From Altibacter sp. (GTDB lineage: Bacteria > Bacteroidota > Bacteroidia > Flavobacteriales > Flavobacteriaceae), in assembly GCA_002696485.1 (NCBI GenBank), contig NZTP01000076.1, positions 1 to 47,880 on the forward strand: a stretch of DNA of 47,880 nt. Reading direction: 5' to 3'. The first letter of the stretch is position 1, and each line of letters begins with the position of its first letter. The notes under the pieces were generated by a model. It was not told the DNA's origin, did not search any database, and saw only the letters and a list, made by a program, of their open reading frames with translations. Positions 32,168 through 40,593 of the stretch are shown one piece after another. Both the position numbers and the translations under genes were made by a program.

Positions 32168-32941
32168 CTACTGCCCCAGCGCCTCGTTTACATGATTGTT
32201 TACAAAGATACGCTTTGGATATTGAACACGCGTTAAAAATAAACCATGCGCAGGTGCCGAAGCTCCCGCCTTAGTTCTGTCCTTGCTTTTTAGAATGGTA
32301 TGAAAATCATCTAAAGTAATTTTTTCAAAACCTACTTCCAATAACGTTCCCACGATGGCTCTCACCATGTTGCGTAAAAACCGATCTGCCACTATTGTAA
32401 AAACCAACTGCCGGTTCTCTTCTTTCCAAAAGGCCTTACTAACTTTGCAATGATACGTCTTTACATCTGTTCTAGATCTGGAAAAACATTGAAAATTGGT
32501 ATAGTCCAATAATATCTTTGCGGCTTGGTTCATCAATACTACGGAAGGCTTTTGATGGATTAAATAAGCAAGATCGGTAGAAAAAGGATCTTTCTCCAAA
32601 TTGATCACATATATGTACTCGCGTTCTATTGCGTCAAATCTGGCATGCGCTTCTTCTTTGACTTCCAATATGTGTTTTACAGAAATATCCTTCGGAAGGA
32701 GTGAATTAAGCCTAAATTGTAAGACCGAAGCATCCTCTAATGCTTCAGTATCGAAATGCGCAAACATCTGTTTGGCGTGAACTCCCGTATCTGTGCGTCC
32801 TGCGCCGGTTACCTTGATCTCTTTCCGAAGCAAGGTAGAAAGACTTTTTTCAAGAACCTCTTGTACACTTATGGCGTCGGGTTGTACTTGCCAACCGTGA
32901 TAGTTTTTTCCGTTGTAGCTTATTTCAATAAAATAGCGCAA
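32168..32941 (-). CDS. truA: tRNA pseudouridine synthase A
   Basis: Modifies U38-40 in tRNA anticodon stems. With the TTG at 32939-32941 as start the product (257 residues) begins MRYFIEISYNGKNYHGWQVQ, as in homologues. The catalytic Asp51 lies in GAGRTDTGVHA. Later motifs (RFDAIEREYIYVI, FLRNMVRAIVGTLLEVG) are present. An open frame extends 9 codons upstream, but only to another TTG and into the spacer shared with the divergent phosphoesterase gene. It leads into the exporter gene with a 4-base gap. Confidence 0.93.
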   Translation of the reverse strand: MRYFIEISYNGKNYHGWQVQPDAISVQEVLEKSLSTLLRKEIKVTGAGRTDTGVHAKQMFAHFDTEALEDASVLQFRLNSLLPKDISVKHILEVKEEAHARFDAIEREYIYVINLEKDPFSTDLAYLIHQKPSVVLMNQAAKILLDYTNFQCFSRSRTDVKTYHCKVSKAFWKEENRQLVFTIVADRFLRNMVRAIVGTLLEVGFEKITLDDFHTILKSKDRTKAGASAPAHGLFLTRVQYPKRIFVNNHVNEALGQ

Positions 32942-33016
32942 GAATCTGTACTTTTGAACTACCGTCAAAGATACGCAAACCTAACACTTCATAAGACAGA
33001 AGCCTTTCAGAAATAC

Positions 33017-33508
33017 ATGAAAAAAATCTTATTGCTTAGCGATACCCATGGTTATATGGACGACAAGATATTGAAATACGCGCAACAGGCCGATGAGGTA
33101 TGGCATGCCGGTGATATTGGAGATCTTTCGGTGACCGATGCCATACAAAAATACAAACCCTTGCGGGCCGTATACGGAAATATCGATAGTACCGTAGTGC
33201 GCACATCGTTTCCGGAGCATCAGCGTTTTCGGTGTGAAGATGTTTCGGTGTGGATTACCCATATTGGAGGCTATCCGGGTCGTTATGCTTCAGGAATAAG
33301 CGCAGAGATACAGGTCAATACGCCTCGCCTATTTATCTGCGGACATTCTCACATTCTAAAAGTAATGCCAGATAAAAAGTACGGATTGCTACATATGAAC
33401 CCCGGTGCTGTGGGAAAACATGGTTTCCATAAAGCGCGCACGATGCTTCGGTTTGAGATCGACGGCGACCGAATCCAAAATCTGGAAGTGATTGAATTTC
33501 CAAGATAG
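33017..33508 (+). CDS. YfcE-like metallophosphoesterase
   Basis: A 163-residue protein of the calcineurin-like fold. Metal-binding motifs occur in order: LLSDTHG (8-14), AGDIGD, YGNID, WITHIGG and ICGHSHI, then MNPGAVG. This set marks the YfcE/MJ0936 group of small phosphodiesterases; the natural substrate is not known. The ATG at 33017 gives the standard start MKKILLLSDTHG; the open frame upstream is the antisense of truA. The 75-base gap to truA holds both divergent promoters. Confidence 0.9.
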   Translation: MKKILLLSDTHGYMDDKILKYAQQADEVWHAGDIGDLSVTDAIQKYKPLRAVYGNIDSTVVRTSFPEHQRFRCEDVSVWITHIGGYPGRYASGISAEIQVNTPRLFICGHSHILKVMPDKKYGLLHMNPGAVGKHGFHKARTMLRFEIDGDRIQNLEVIEFPR

Positions 33509-33525
33509 GCACCTTTTACAGTAAA

Positions 33526-33562
33526 CACAAAAAACCCCCGAAGATGGCATTCTTCGAGGGTC
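33526..33562 (-). terminator. Terminator of the DUF4293 gene
   Basis: CCCTCGAAGA and TCTTCGGGGG pair (one G-U) around a 6-base loop on the minus strand, followed by T6. It lies about 28 bases past the DUF4293 stop. It could also stop plus-strand transcripts from the phosphoesterase gene. Confidence 0.8.
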
Positions 33563-33589
33563 TTGCACTAATAGATACTAAGACGTAGT

Positions 33590-34000
33590 TTAACGCAATC
33601 GGTCTACAGATTTTACGAGATCCTCGTCCCTTTTGATGGCCTTATTGGCCAGCACTAAAAAAACGATAGAAATGATGGGAAAAAGCACCCCAATACCCTT
33701 CTCTGAGACCCATGTCTCTCCGGATAAGGTTAGCGACCTGTATACGAAAACTCCCAGTAATACAAAGTTTAATATGATCGTTAAACGGTTTAGCACAAAT
33801 TGCATCTGCCGTTTTTTAAAACTTAAAATTGAAATAATGGTTAAAGCAATACTAACAAAAATAAGACCAAAAACAAGAGGCTCACTTCGTTCTATCACGG
33901 TTACGCCGGCTGCATCCCGCACCACGGGAAACCATACATACAATGCACCCATCACCAATATGGAGATGATTAAATAGATGGTTTGAATGCGTTGCAACAT
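33590..34000 (-). CDS. DUF4293 membrane protein
   Basis: A 136-residue protein with four predicted membrane helices (near 7-24, 43-62, 70-88 and 104-122 of the short form) and a charged C terminus (KRDEDLVKSVDRLR). The start MLQRIQTIYLIISIL is typical of DUF4293, an uncharacterised Bacteroidota family commonly found beside rho, as here. The ATG at 33998-34000 is chosen; the longer open frame adds 30 residues across the promoter. Confidence 0.82.
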   Translation of the reverse strand: MLQRIQTIYLIISILVMGALYVWFPVVRDAAGVTVIERSEPLVFGLIFVSIALTIISILSFKKRQMQFVLNRLTIILNFVLLGVFVYRSLTLSGETWVSEKGIGVLFPIISIVFLVLANKAIKRDEDLVKSVDRLR

Positions 34001-34019
34001 AAATAAGCTTCTTTGGCTG

Positions 34020-34027
34020 CAAAAATA
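34020..34027 (-). promoter_or_regulatory. Candidate -7 element for DUF4293
   Basis: TATTTTTG on the minus strand fits TAnnTTTG, 19 bases before the DUF4293 ATG. Confidence 0.4.
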
Positions 34028-34073
34028 GAACTTATTTATAAAAAATTTAAATGTAAAATTTAATTTATTGTCG

Positions 34074-34116
34074 TATACTTGCAGTATCAATTCGTAACCA
34101 CTTCAATAACGGTTAC
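34074..34116 (+). promoter_or_regulatory. Possible rho promoter and leader hairpin
   Basis: TATACTTG at 34074-34081 is one base off the -7 consensus. If used, it gives a leader of about 110 bases that opens with GTAACC (34094-34099) and GGTTAC (34111-34116), a 6-bp stem. Long leaders on rho often serve autoregulation in other bacteria; that is only an inference here. Confidence 0.3.
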
Positions 34117-34194
34117 TTAGTCTTCGATAATTTTTCAGCTAACTACACACGTATCTAAGAAATTAGTATCAATTTAAAATCATAGTATTTTTAC

Positions 34195-35913
34195 ATGTTT
34201 GAAATTTCAGAATTAAAAGCAAAATTGTTACCTGAGCTTCAGGAACTTGCTAATGCTTTGGGTGTTCCAAAATACCGAAGCTTAAAAAAACTAGACCTAG
34301 TCTATCAGATCCTTGATTACCAAGCAGCGAATCCTAAAGCTGTAAAGTCTGTTACCCAAGAAGAGAACACTTCAAAAGACACTTCAGAAAAAAAGGAAAG
34401 CAATGAGAAAAAGGACACACGATCTTCTTCTCATAAAGACAATCGCGATCGCAAATCGCGAAATGATAACCGTAATCAAAAAAATCGTTCCAAAGATCAA
34501 GATCCAAGATCGCAAAAGGAGGACTCGAAGAAGTCCGATTCCGGTTCCGATCAAAAAGATACTAACAGATCCAAGGACGGGAATCAACAAAAGAATACCA
34601 AAGACAATCGCAACCAGAAGGACGGGAACCAGCAGAGCGCTTCAAAGGATAACCGAAATCAAAAGGACGGGAATCAGCAAAACACTTCAAAGGACAACCG
34701 CAACCAGAAAGACGGCAATAAACAAAACAATTCGAAAGATAGTAGATCCAACGGGAACAAAGACAATCGTAACCGATACAAAGAACCCGATTTTGAGTTT
34801 GACAGTATCATTGAAAGCGAAGGTGTATTGGACATCATGCAGGATGGCTATGGTTTCTTAAGATCCAGTGATTATAACTACTTGTCTTCTCCGGATGATA
34901 TTTATGTATCTCAATCGCAAATTAGATTGTTTGGCCTTAAAACAGGTGACACGGTTCTTGGCGAGGTACGTCCTCCAAAAGAAGGTGAAAAGTATTTTCC
35001 TTTGATAAAGGTGAATAAGATCAACGGACTAAACCCTAATGTGGTTCGTGACCGTGTTTCATTTGAGCATTTAACACCTTTATTCCCGCAAGAGAAATTT
35101 AACATAGCCGATAAGCAGAGTACGATTTCTACGCGAATCATCGATCTATTCGCCCCTATTGGAAAAGGACAACGGGGTATGATTGTTTCGCAACCTAAAA
35201 CAGGTAAAACCATGTTGCTTAAGGATATTGCAAATGCAATAGCCGCGAATCACCCGGAGGTTTATCAAATCATCTTATTGATCGATGAACGCCCTGAAGA
35301 GGTGACCGACATGCAACGAAATGTGAGTGGCGAAGTTGTTGCATCTACATTCGATAAGGAAGCAAGCGAACACGTACGTGTCGCCAATCTTGTGATCGAC
35401 AAAGCTAAACGTTTGGTAGAATGTGGTCACGATGTAGTGATCCTGTTAGATTCCATTACGCGTTTGGCAAGAGCTTATAACACCGTACAACCTGCCAGTG
35501 GTAAGATATTAAGTGGTGGTGTGGATGCCAATGCATTACACAAACCGAAACGATTCTTTGGTGCTGCCAGAAATATAGAGAACGGTGGTTCTTTGAGTAT
35601 CATTGCAACTGCTCTTACCGAAACAGGCTCTAAGATGGACGAGGTGATCTTTGAAGAATTTAAAGGAACCGGCAACATGGAACTTCAATTGGACAGAAAG
35701 ATCTCCAACCGAAGAATTTTCCCGGCTATCGACCTTACGTCTTCAAGCACACGTAGAGACGACCTATTATTAGACGAGAATGTTATCCAACGCATGTGGG
35801 TATTGCGTAAATACCTTGCAGATATGAACCCGGTGGAAGCTATGGAATTTATTAATGAGCGTGTAAAGCAGACTCGTAATAACGAAGAGTTCTTGATCTC
35901 AATGAATGCTTAA
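34195..35913 (+). CDS. rho: Transcription termination factor Rho with disordered insert
   Basis: Hexameric RNA helicase that ends transcription. Residues 1-45 are the N-terminal helical domain; 50-198 are a low-complexity insert of Lys, Asp, Asn, Gln, Arg and Ser; 200-275 hold the OB-fold RNA-binding domain ([30 protein letters not shown]); the rest is the ATPase, with Walker A QPKTGKT (333-339), [28 protein letters not shown] (Q/R loops) and GGVDANAL. Length 572 against about 420 in E. coli; the surplus is the insert, which includes three near-perfect 15-residue repeats. The catalytic core looks fully intact. Confidence 0.97.
   Translation: MFEISELKAKLLPELQELANALGVPKYRSLKKLDLVYQILDYQAANPKAVKSVTQEENTSKDTSEKKESNEKKDTRSSSHKDNRDRKSRNDNRNQKNRSKDQDPRSQKEDSKKSDSGSDQKDTNRSKDGNQQKNTKDNRNQKDGNQQSASKDNRNQKDGNQQNTSKDNRNQKDGNKQNNSKDSRSNGNKDNRNRYKEPDFEFDSIIESEGVLDIMQDGYGFLRSSDYNYLSSPDDIYVSQSQIRLFGLKTGDTVLGEVRPPKEGEKYFPLIKVNKINGLNPNVVRDRVSFEHLTPLFPQEKFNIADKQSTISTRIIDLFAPIGKGQRGMIVSQPKTGKTMLLKDIANAIAANHPEVYQIILLIDERPEEVTDMQRNVSGEVVASTFDKEASEHVRVANLVIDKAKRLVECGHDVVILLDSITRLARAYNTVQPASGKILSGGVDANALHKPKRFFGAARNIENGGSLSIIATALTETGSKMDEVIFEEFKGTGNMELQLDRKISNRRIFPAIDLTSSSTRRDDLLLDENVIQRMWVLRKYLADMNPVEAMEFINERVKQTRNNEEFLISMNA
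34600..34734 (+). repeat. Three 45-base tandem repeats in rho
   Basis: Units 34600-34644, 34645-34689 and 34690-34734 encode [30 protein letters not shown] and [15 protein letters not shown]. Their DNA is very similar (AAGGACGGGAATCAGCAAAA-like blocks). Partial copies lie on both sides ([10 protein letters not shown] before, [14 protein letters not shown] after). An array like this can change copy number between strains. Confidence 0.9.
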
Positions 35914-35939
35914 TACATTCAACTGAATTAATACGTATA

Positions 35940-35980
35940 AAATCCAAGGCCGGAATTAAATTCCGGCCTTGGATTTTTTT
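35940..35980 (+). terminator. rho terminator
   Basis: A 16-bp stem (35940-35955 with 35961-35976; core CCAAGGCCGGAA/TTCCGGCCTTGG), a 5-base loop and a T-run. This is one of the strongest hairpins in the window. Confidence 0.92.
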
Positions 35981-36032
35981 ATAAGTTTGAACAGCATTCG
36001 AATCTAAATAAATAACTGGACATCTTGAACAT

Positions 36033-36062
36033 AAAAAAAGCCTCGCTATATGCGAGGCTTTT
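36033..36062 (-). terminator. Terminator of the second T9SS gene
   Basis: AAGCCTCGC (36038-36046) pairs with GCGAGGCTT (36052-36060), loop TATAT, followed on the minus strand by T5 or more. It lies about 20 bases past the stop of the sorting-domain gene. Confidence 0.88.
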
Positions 36063-36080
36063 CAATTTATAAGATATTTC

Positions 36081-37004
36081 TTACTTCTTAACGATCTTGT
36101 CAACAAGCGTACCAGCAGAAGTCTTTACATTTAACATGTAAATTCCTTTCGCTAGCGAGGAAGTATCGAACGTACCGTTCACCAAACGAAGACCGGTATC
36201 TTTTCCTAAGATGTCGTAAAGCTTTGCTTCATTTACGGTGATGTTTGATGGAATCTTAACATTCAATATGTCACCAGCTGGGTTAGGGTACACAGAAGCG
36301 ATGTTGTTGATGTTGTCTTCAACTCCCAATACTTCTTCCCCTACTAAGTTCATAATCAAAACTTGCGTCAATCCTAAAGTAGAAAAGTTTGTTGGAGTTG
36401 CAGCACCACAATCTGCCGCCTGAATAAAGTTAATCCCGGAAGGTCCTTGCTGGTTAGCAGCAAAACGTGTAAAGTTAGTATCTGTACCATCATCTACCAA
36501 TACTGCCTCGTAAACAATATTGTCACCGGCTGGAATAGTAGCCGAAAGCGGCACTGAAATAATAGTTTCTGCATCAGCAGTTGTGATAGTTACAGTTGCT
36601 GTTCCTTGAAGTGTTTGAGTCCCTCCTGGAAATGCACCGCCATTACTGGAATACACATTTAAAGTAAGAGGAAAACCTGCTGGAGAGATAACGGGTCCAA
36701 TACCGATCTCAGCGTCACTCACTTCAAAAGCATCAGTAATACCGAAATCACCTGCAAGATCAAACTCAATAAAAAGATTGTTGTTTCTGAAACTGGTTGG
36801 GCTTGCACACGCAATTTCTTCTCCGGTTTCAATAGCTTGACTGTTATTGTAGGTAATGGTGACCGAACCACCCTTATTGGTTGCAGTACCGGCTGGTCCG
36901 TTGTTTATCACAGTTCCATCACCTCCAGGACCAACCATTGAGGTTTGAGCCTGTAATGCAAATGAAGCTGCGACAGCTGTCAGAAATAAAGTAATTTTTT
37001 TCAT
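36081..37004 (-). CDS. Secreted T9SS type A sorting domain protein
   Basis: A 307-residue secreted protein. The signal peptide ends FALQAQ (about 20 residues). The central ~200 residues are beta-rich, with two Cys (CASPTSFRNNNLFIEFDL and ADCGAATPTNF) that could form a disulfide and a fold recalling CUB/jelly-roll modules; no known enzyme motif is visible. The last ~75 residues are a T9SS type A sorting domain (VYPNPAGDILNVKI, KLYDILGKD, SSLAKGIYMLNV, DKIVKK). It has its own promoter and terminator. Confidence 0.85.
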   Translation of the reverse strand: MKKITLFLTAVAASFALQAQTSMVGPGGDGTVINNGPAGTATNKGGSVTITYNNSQAIETGEEIACASPTSFRNNNLFIEFDLAGDFGITDAFEVSDAEIGIGPVISPAGFPLTLNVYSSNGGAFPGGTQTLQGTATVTITTADAETIISVPLSATIPAGDNIVYEAVLVDDGTDTNFTRFAANQQGPSGINFIQAADCGAATPTNFSTLGLTQVLIMNLVGEEVLGVEDNINNIASVYPNPAGDILNVKIPSNITVNEAKLYDILGKDTGLRLVNGTFDTSSLAKGIYMLNVKTSAGTLVDKIVKK

Positions 37005-37037
37005 AATTCTTTGGATTTAAAGTTTAACATTGAGTAA

Positions 37038-37045
37038 CAAATATA
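37038..37045 (-). promoter_or_regulatory. Candidate -7 element of the second T9SS gene
   Basis: TATATTTG on the minus strand fits TAnnTTTG, 33 bases before the ATG at 37004. An ATG trimer, one base off TTG, lies at the -33 distance. Confidence 0.45.
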
Positions 37046-37151
37046 GAAAAGCAATTCATAAAAACATATTTTTTCTGTTAAAAGTTTAAGTATATATTGA
37101 CTTAAGCTATTAATGCTAGTAGAGTTACTTGGAATTTTGTTATTTAGCTAA

Positions 37152-38897
37152 ATGAAAAAATCGATCCTTTTTCTTGTCGTCCTTTTAAGTATTTCCTGCG
37201 GAAAATCTAGTGACACAAATGATTTTGATTTCACTATTCCTTTTGAAAAAACAGAGGGTACCGAAACAAGTACCTATCAAGAAGTCGTGGAATTCTATAC
37301 GCAACTTTCAGAAAAATATACTGAAATTGCCATGTATACCATGGATAAGACCGATAGCGGTGAACCACTCCACCTTATCACGTTTAATCCGAATCGCTCT
37401 TTTGAATCTGAATTCTCTTCAGAAAAAGATAAAAATATCCTGCTTATAAATAATGGTATTCACCCGGGAGAGAGTGACGGCATTGATGCCTCTATGATGC
37501 TACTTCGGGATCTTGCAGCAGGAAAGATTCCTGCACCTCAAAATACGATCATAGCAGTCATTCCTGTATACAATATTGGAGGCGCTTTAAACCGCAACAG
37601 CACCAGTCGCACCAATCAAAACGGCCCGAAATCATACGGTTTCAGAGGGAACGCCCGCAATTACGATCTCAATCGGGATTTTATAAAAGCAGATACTCGC
37701 AATGCCTTGGCATTTATCGATATTTTTAAAACGGTCAAGCCCGATCTTTTTATCGATACGCATGTGAGTAATGGTGCCGATTATCAATATGTGCTTACGC
37801 ATCTGTTCACGCAGCACAACAAGCTTGGCGGCGAATTGGGAAACTACCTTCATGAGGCCTTTATGCCAAAACTGGAGGATTCACTTCGCAAAAAACAATG
37901 GGACATCACACCCTATGTGAATGTGTTCAATCAAACACCCGAGAGTGGATTCACTCAGTTCATGGATGGTCCCAGATACTCCACAGGGTATACAACACTC
38001 TTTAATACTTTGGGCATGATGATAGAAACTCATATGCTAAAACCGTATAAAGATCGTGTTGAGGGAACTTACGAGCTTTTAAAAAGCTTTATAGCAATTG
38101 CAGATGCTGAACATGAAACCATCAAACACTTACGTGAAAAGGCCAACAAGCAATGGCAGGTTGGTGATCATTATCCTATACAATGGCAAGTGGATAGTTC
38201 AAAGACCTCTATTTTGTCCTTTAAAGGATATGAAGGTGAAATGATTCCTAGCGAGATCACGGGAGCACCACGACTTAAATATAACCGAGAGAAACCATTT
38301 GAAAAGGATGTGATCTATTACGATTACTTTAAACCGGCCGATTCCGTTACTATCCCGGAGTATTACATTATTTCCAAAGGCTATCACAATGTGGTGAACC
38401 TTCTAAGGGCGAACGGCATTAAATGCGATTTGATTCAAAAAGATACTACCGTAACTGCGCAAGTCTATTATGTAGACACCTATGAAACGGTTCGAAACCC
38501 TTACGAAGGACATTACCTCCACTATAACACCAATGTAAAGACCAAGACCCAATTAGTAAAGGTTTCAGAAGGAGACTATAAGGTGGCTACACAACAGGAA
38601 GGCATTCGCTATATCTTGGAAACATTAGAACCGCAAGCAACCGATTCCTTTTTCAATTGGAACTTCTTCGATACCATCTTACAACAAAAAGAAGGATTTT
38701 CACCCTATGTTTGGGAGGATAAGGCCCAACATTTTTTGGAGGAGAATCCAATTATTAAGAAACAATTTGAAGCAAAAAAAGAGACCGATCCTGCGTTTGC
38801 AGCAAATTGGTTTGCGCAATTGGATTGGATCCACAAACAATCCCCCAATTACGAAACATCACACCTGCGTTATCCTATCGTTCGGGTGGGTGGTTAA
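37152..38897 (+). CDS. M14-family zinc carboxypeptidase lipoprotein
   Basis: A 581-residue secreted peptidase with signal MKKSILFLVVLLSISC (lipobox). The zinc site is HPGE (His104, Glu107) with His204 in FIDTHVSNG; NARNYDLNRDF holds the substrate-binding Asn-Arg pair, and the general base is Glu292 in MMIETHML. The C-terminal ~270 residues form an additional domain without recognised motif. Family members remove C-terminal residues or process cell-wall peptides; which applies here is open. Its last 39 bases overlap the end of the convergent NUDIX gene. Confidence 0.88.
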   Translation: MKKSILFLVVLLSISCGKSSDTNDFDFTIPFEKTEGTETSTYQEVVEFYTQLSEKYTEIAMYTMDKTDSGEPLHLITFNPNRSFESEFSSEKDKNILLINNGIHPGESDGIDASMMLLRDLAAGKIPAPQNTIIAVIPVYNIGGALNRNSTSRTNQNGPKSYGFRGNARNYDLNRDFIKADTRNALAFIDIFKTVKPDLFIDTHVSNGADYQYVLTHLFTQHNKLGGELGNYLHEAFMPKLEDSLRKKQWDITPYVNVFNQTPESGFTQFMDGPRYSTGYTTLFNTLGMMIETHMLKPYKDRVEGTYELLKSFIAIADAEHETIKHLREKANKQWQVGDHYPIQWQVDSSKTSILSFKGYEGEMIPSEITGAPRLKYNREKPFEKDVIYYDYFKPADSVTIPEYYIISKGYHNVVNLLRANGIKCDLIQKDTTVTAQVYYVDTYETVRNPYEGHYLHYNTNVKTKTQLVKVSEGDYKVATQQEGIRYILETLEPQATDSFFNWNFFDTILQQKEGFSPYVWEDKAQHFLEENPIIKKQFEAKKETDPAFAANWFAQLDWIHKQSPNYETSHLRYPIVRVGG

Positions 38898-39488
38898 GTA
38901 TTCCTTCGGAAAAAGCAACTTGATATTCTCATAAGAATCCTGAAGGGCTTTCTGTGTTTTCTCAAAGTTCTTCCAACGTACTTTTTTAATACCTTCTGAA
39001 GGTTCCGGGATCAATGGACCATCGTAGGTTGAATACATTTCGTACCAGTAGGTAACCTTCAATTTAAACTTTTCATTGCGCCTAAACACATGATAGGTTT
39101 TTGTAAGAAAGCGTTTTACCACCAGATCCTTTACTCCGGTTTCCTCAATGGTTTCCCGAACGGCCGCTTCTTCGTAGGTTTCACCTTTTTCTACTTTTCC
39201 CTTCGGAAGGTCCCATTTCTTGTTGCGTCTAATGAACAGAATCTCCTTCTTATCATTAAACACCATACCCCCGCCGGCCTCAACAACGGGTAATTTTTTC
39301 CGAAGAAATTGTTCCAGCTTTTCAGGATTCTTATGGTAGAGGTTTACATAGGTAAGTTCACCATTATTGATCGCATTGATCAATTTCTTGAACTTCGCTA
39401 ATTTAAGGGGGATGGCCGTATACTGTTTCCCTATTTTTTTTTCCGTAGAAAGGATTATAGGAATATCATTGACAAAAACTTTATACAT
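38859..39488 (-). CDS. NUDIX hydrolase
   Basis: A 209-residue protein. The C-terminal half is a NUDIX domain with the box GKVEKGETYEEAAVRETIEETGV (GX5EX7REUXEEXGU), preceded by WDLPK and followed by a strand-rich segment. The N-terminal ~75 residues (MYKVFVNDIPIILSTEKK onward) are a separate small domain common in Bacteroidota NUDIX proteins. The substrate is not decided. The ATG at 39486-39488 is preferred over a GTG two codons upstream. Its start is 7 bases from the divergent pyrE start, and its end overlaps the M14 gene. Confidence 0.88.
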   Translation of the reverse strand: MYKVFVNDIPIILSTEKKIGKQYTAIPLKLAKFKKLINAINNGELTYVNLYHKNPEKLEQFLRKKLPVVEAGGGMVFNDKKEILFIRRNKKWDLPKGKVEKGETYEEAAVRETIEETGVKDLVVKRFLTKTYHVFRRNEKFKLKVTYWYEMYSTYDGPLIPEPSEGIKKVRWKNFEKTQKALQDSYENIKLLFPKEYLTTHPNDRITQV

Positions 39489-39491
39489 TTG
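39484..39491 (+). promoter_or_regulatory. Candidate pyrE -7 element, leaderless layout
   Basis: TACATTTG fits TAnnTTTG exactly and ends 4 bases before the pyrE ATG. The element overlaps the start codon of the divergent NUDIX gene. If used, the pyrE RNA would begin at or next to the start codon. Confidence 0.45.
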
Positions 39492-39495
39492 CACT

Positions 39496-40164
39496 ATGAT
39501 TTTAAATAAAGAAACAGCACAAAAAACGGCTGAATTATTATTGCAAATTAATGCAATTAAATTGCAACCACAAAAACCTTTTACGTGGGCTTCGGGATGG
39601 AAATCGCCTATCTATTGCGACAACCGGATCACCTTATCCTACCCACCTATTCGAAATTTCATTCGTGAACACATGGCGGCACAAATTGAGCAAGTGTATG
39701 GGCGCCCCGATATGATTGCCGGCGTGGCAACCGGTGCTATAGGAATGGGTGCACTGGTGGCAGATTATATGAACTTGCCGTTTTGTTACGTTCGCCCCGA
39801 GGCCAAGCAGCACGGTCGACAGAACAAGATTGAAGGTATGGTTGTCGAAAATCAGAGCGTGGTAGTTATAGAGGATCTTATTAGCACCGGCAAAAGCAGT
39901 TTGTTGGCTGTTGAAGCATTGCGCGAAGCGAATATGAACGTAAAAGGCATGATGGCCATTTTTACATACGGTTTTGCCGTAGCCGAAGAAAATTTTACAA
40001 AAGCAGCGGTTTCTTTACATACGTTGAGTAATTACGACAATCTATTGAAGCAGGCGGAGAAATCGCGTTATATTTCTGCCAAAGAATCGAAGCTACTGTC
40101 GCTTTGGCGTAAGGACCCCTCCAACTGGGACCCTACCGCAACCCCCGTTTCCAAAAAGGCATAG
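39496..40164 (+). CDS. pyrE: Orotate phosphoribosyltransferase
   Basis: Fifth step of UMP synthesis: orotate plus PRPP to OMP. The 222 residues begin MILNKETAQKTAELLLQINAIKL and show PFTWASGWKSPIYCDNR, GVATGAIGMGALVA, PEAKQHGRQNKIEG (mobile loop) and the PRPP motif VVVIEDLISTGKSSLLAVEAL. The open frame extends upstream through the NUDIX gene; the ATG at 39496 gives the family N terminus. It is followed by the SRPBCC gene after 36 bases. Confidence 0.95.
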   Translation: MILNKETAQKTAELLLQINAIKLQPQKPFTWASGWKSPIYCDNRITLSYPPIRNFIREHMAAQIEQVYGRPDMIAGVATGAIGMGALVADYMNLPFCYVRPEAKQHGRQNKIEGMVVENQSVVVIEDLISTGKSSLLAVEALREANMNVKGMMAIFTYGFAVAEENFTKAAVSLHTLSNYDNLLKQAEKSRYISAKESKLLSLWRKDPSNWDPTATPVSKKA

Positions 40165-40200
40165 TTATTGTCTGTTACCATCACCTCTAAAAAATCTGCT

Positions 40201-40593
40201 ATGGAATTGAAAAGTAAAAAAGTAATCGTTCAAAAGTCGGCATCGCAATTATGCGACTTTCTTAGTGAAGTGAAGAATTTTGAGCAACTCATGCCCGAAA
40301 GCATCAGTAAATTTGAAGTGATCAAAGAAGATGCTTTCGTTTTTGCCCTTAAAGGAATGCCGGAGATCGCCTTGGAAGTAAAAGAGGTTGACGCGCCAAA
40401 CAAAGTGGTCCTAGGCGCTATAAGCGACAAGATCCCTTTCACTCTTATAGGGCATATCAATGCGGTTACCGAAACCTCCTCGGAAGCCGAGCTTCATTTT
40501 GAAGGTGATTTCAATCCAATGATGGCCATGATGATCAAAGGGCCAATATCCAAGTTCTTAGAGACCCTATCCGATAATTTGGAAACGATCTAG
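40201..40593 (+). CDS. SRPBCC-fold (START-like) protein
   Basis: A 130-residue protein with the helix-grip pattern of the SRPBCC superfamily: VIVQKSASQLCDFLSEVKNFEQLMPE, alternating strands, and a long C-terminal helix (GPISKFLETLSDNLETI). No catalytic residue is visible, so lipid or small-ligand binding is the general guess. The ATG at 40201 is chosen over an upstream TTG. It follows pyrE by 36 bases and its stop codon overlaps that of the convergent birA (CTAG). Confidence 0.78.
   Translation: MELKSKKVIVQKSASQLCDFLSEVKNFEQLMPESISKFEVIKEDAFVFALKGMPEIALEVKEVDAPNKVVLGAISDKIPFTLIGHINAVTETSSEAELHFEGDFNPMMAMMIKGPISKFLETLSDNLETI

Noticed and set aside
34403-34861. 152-codon basic ORF in another frame of rho
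   Set aside because: It arises from the low-complexity Lys/Asn/Gln-rich insert; the composition is unlike any real protein and rho itself is certain.
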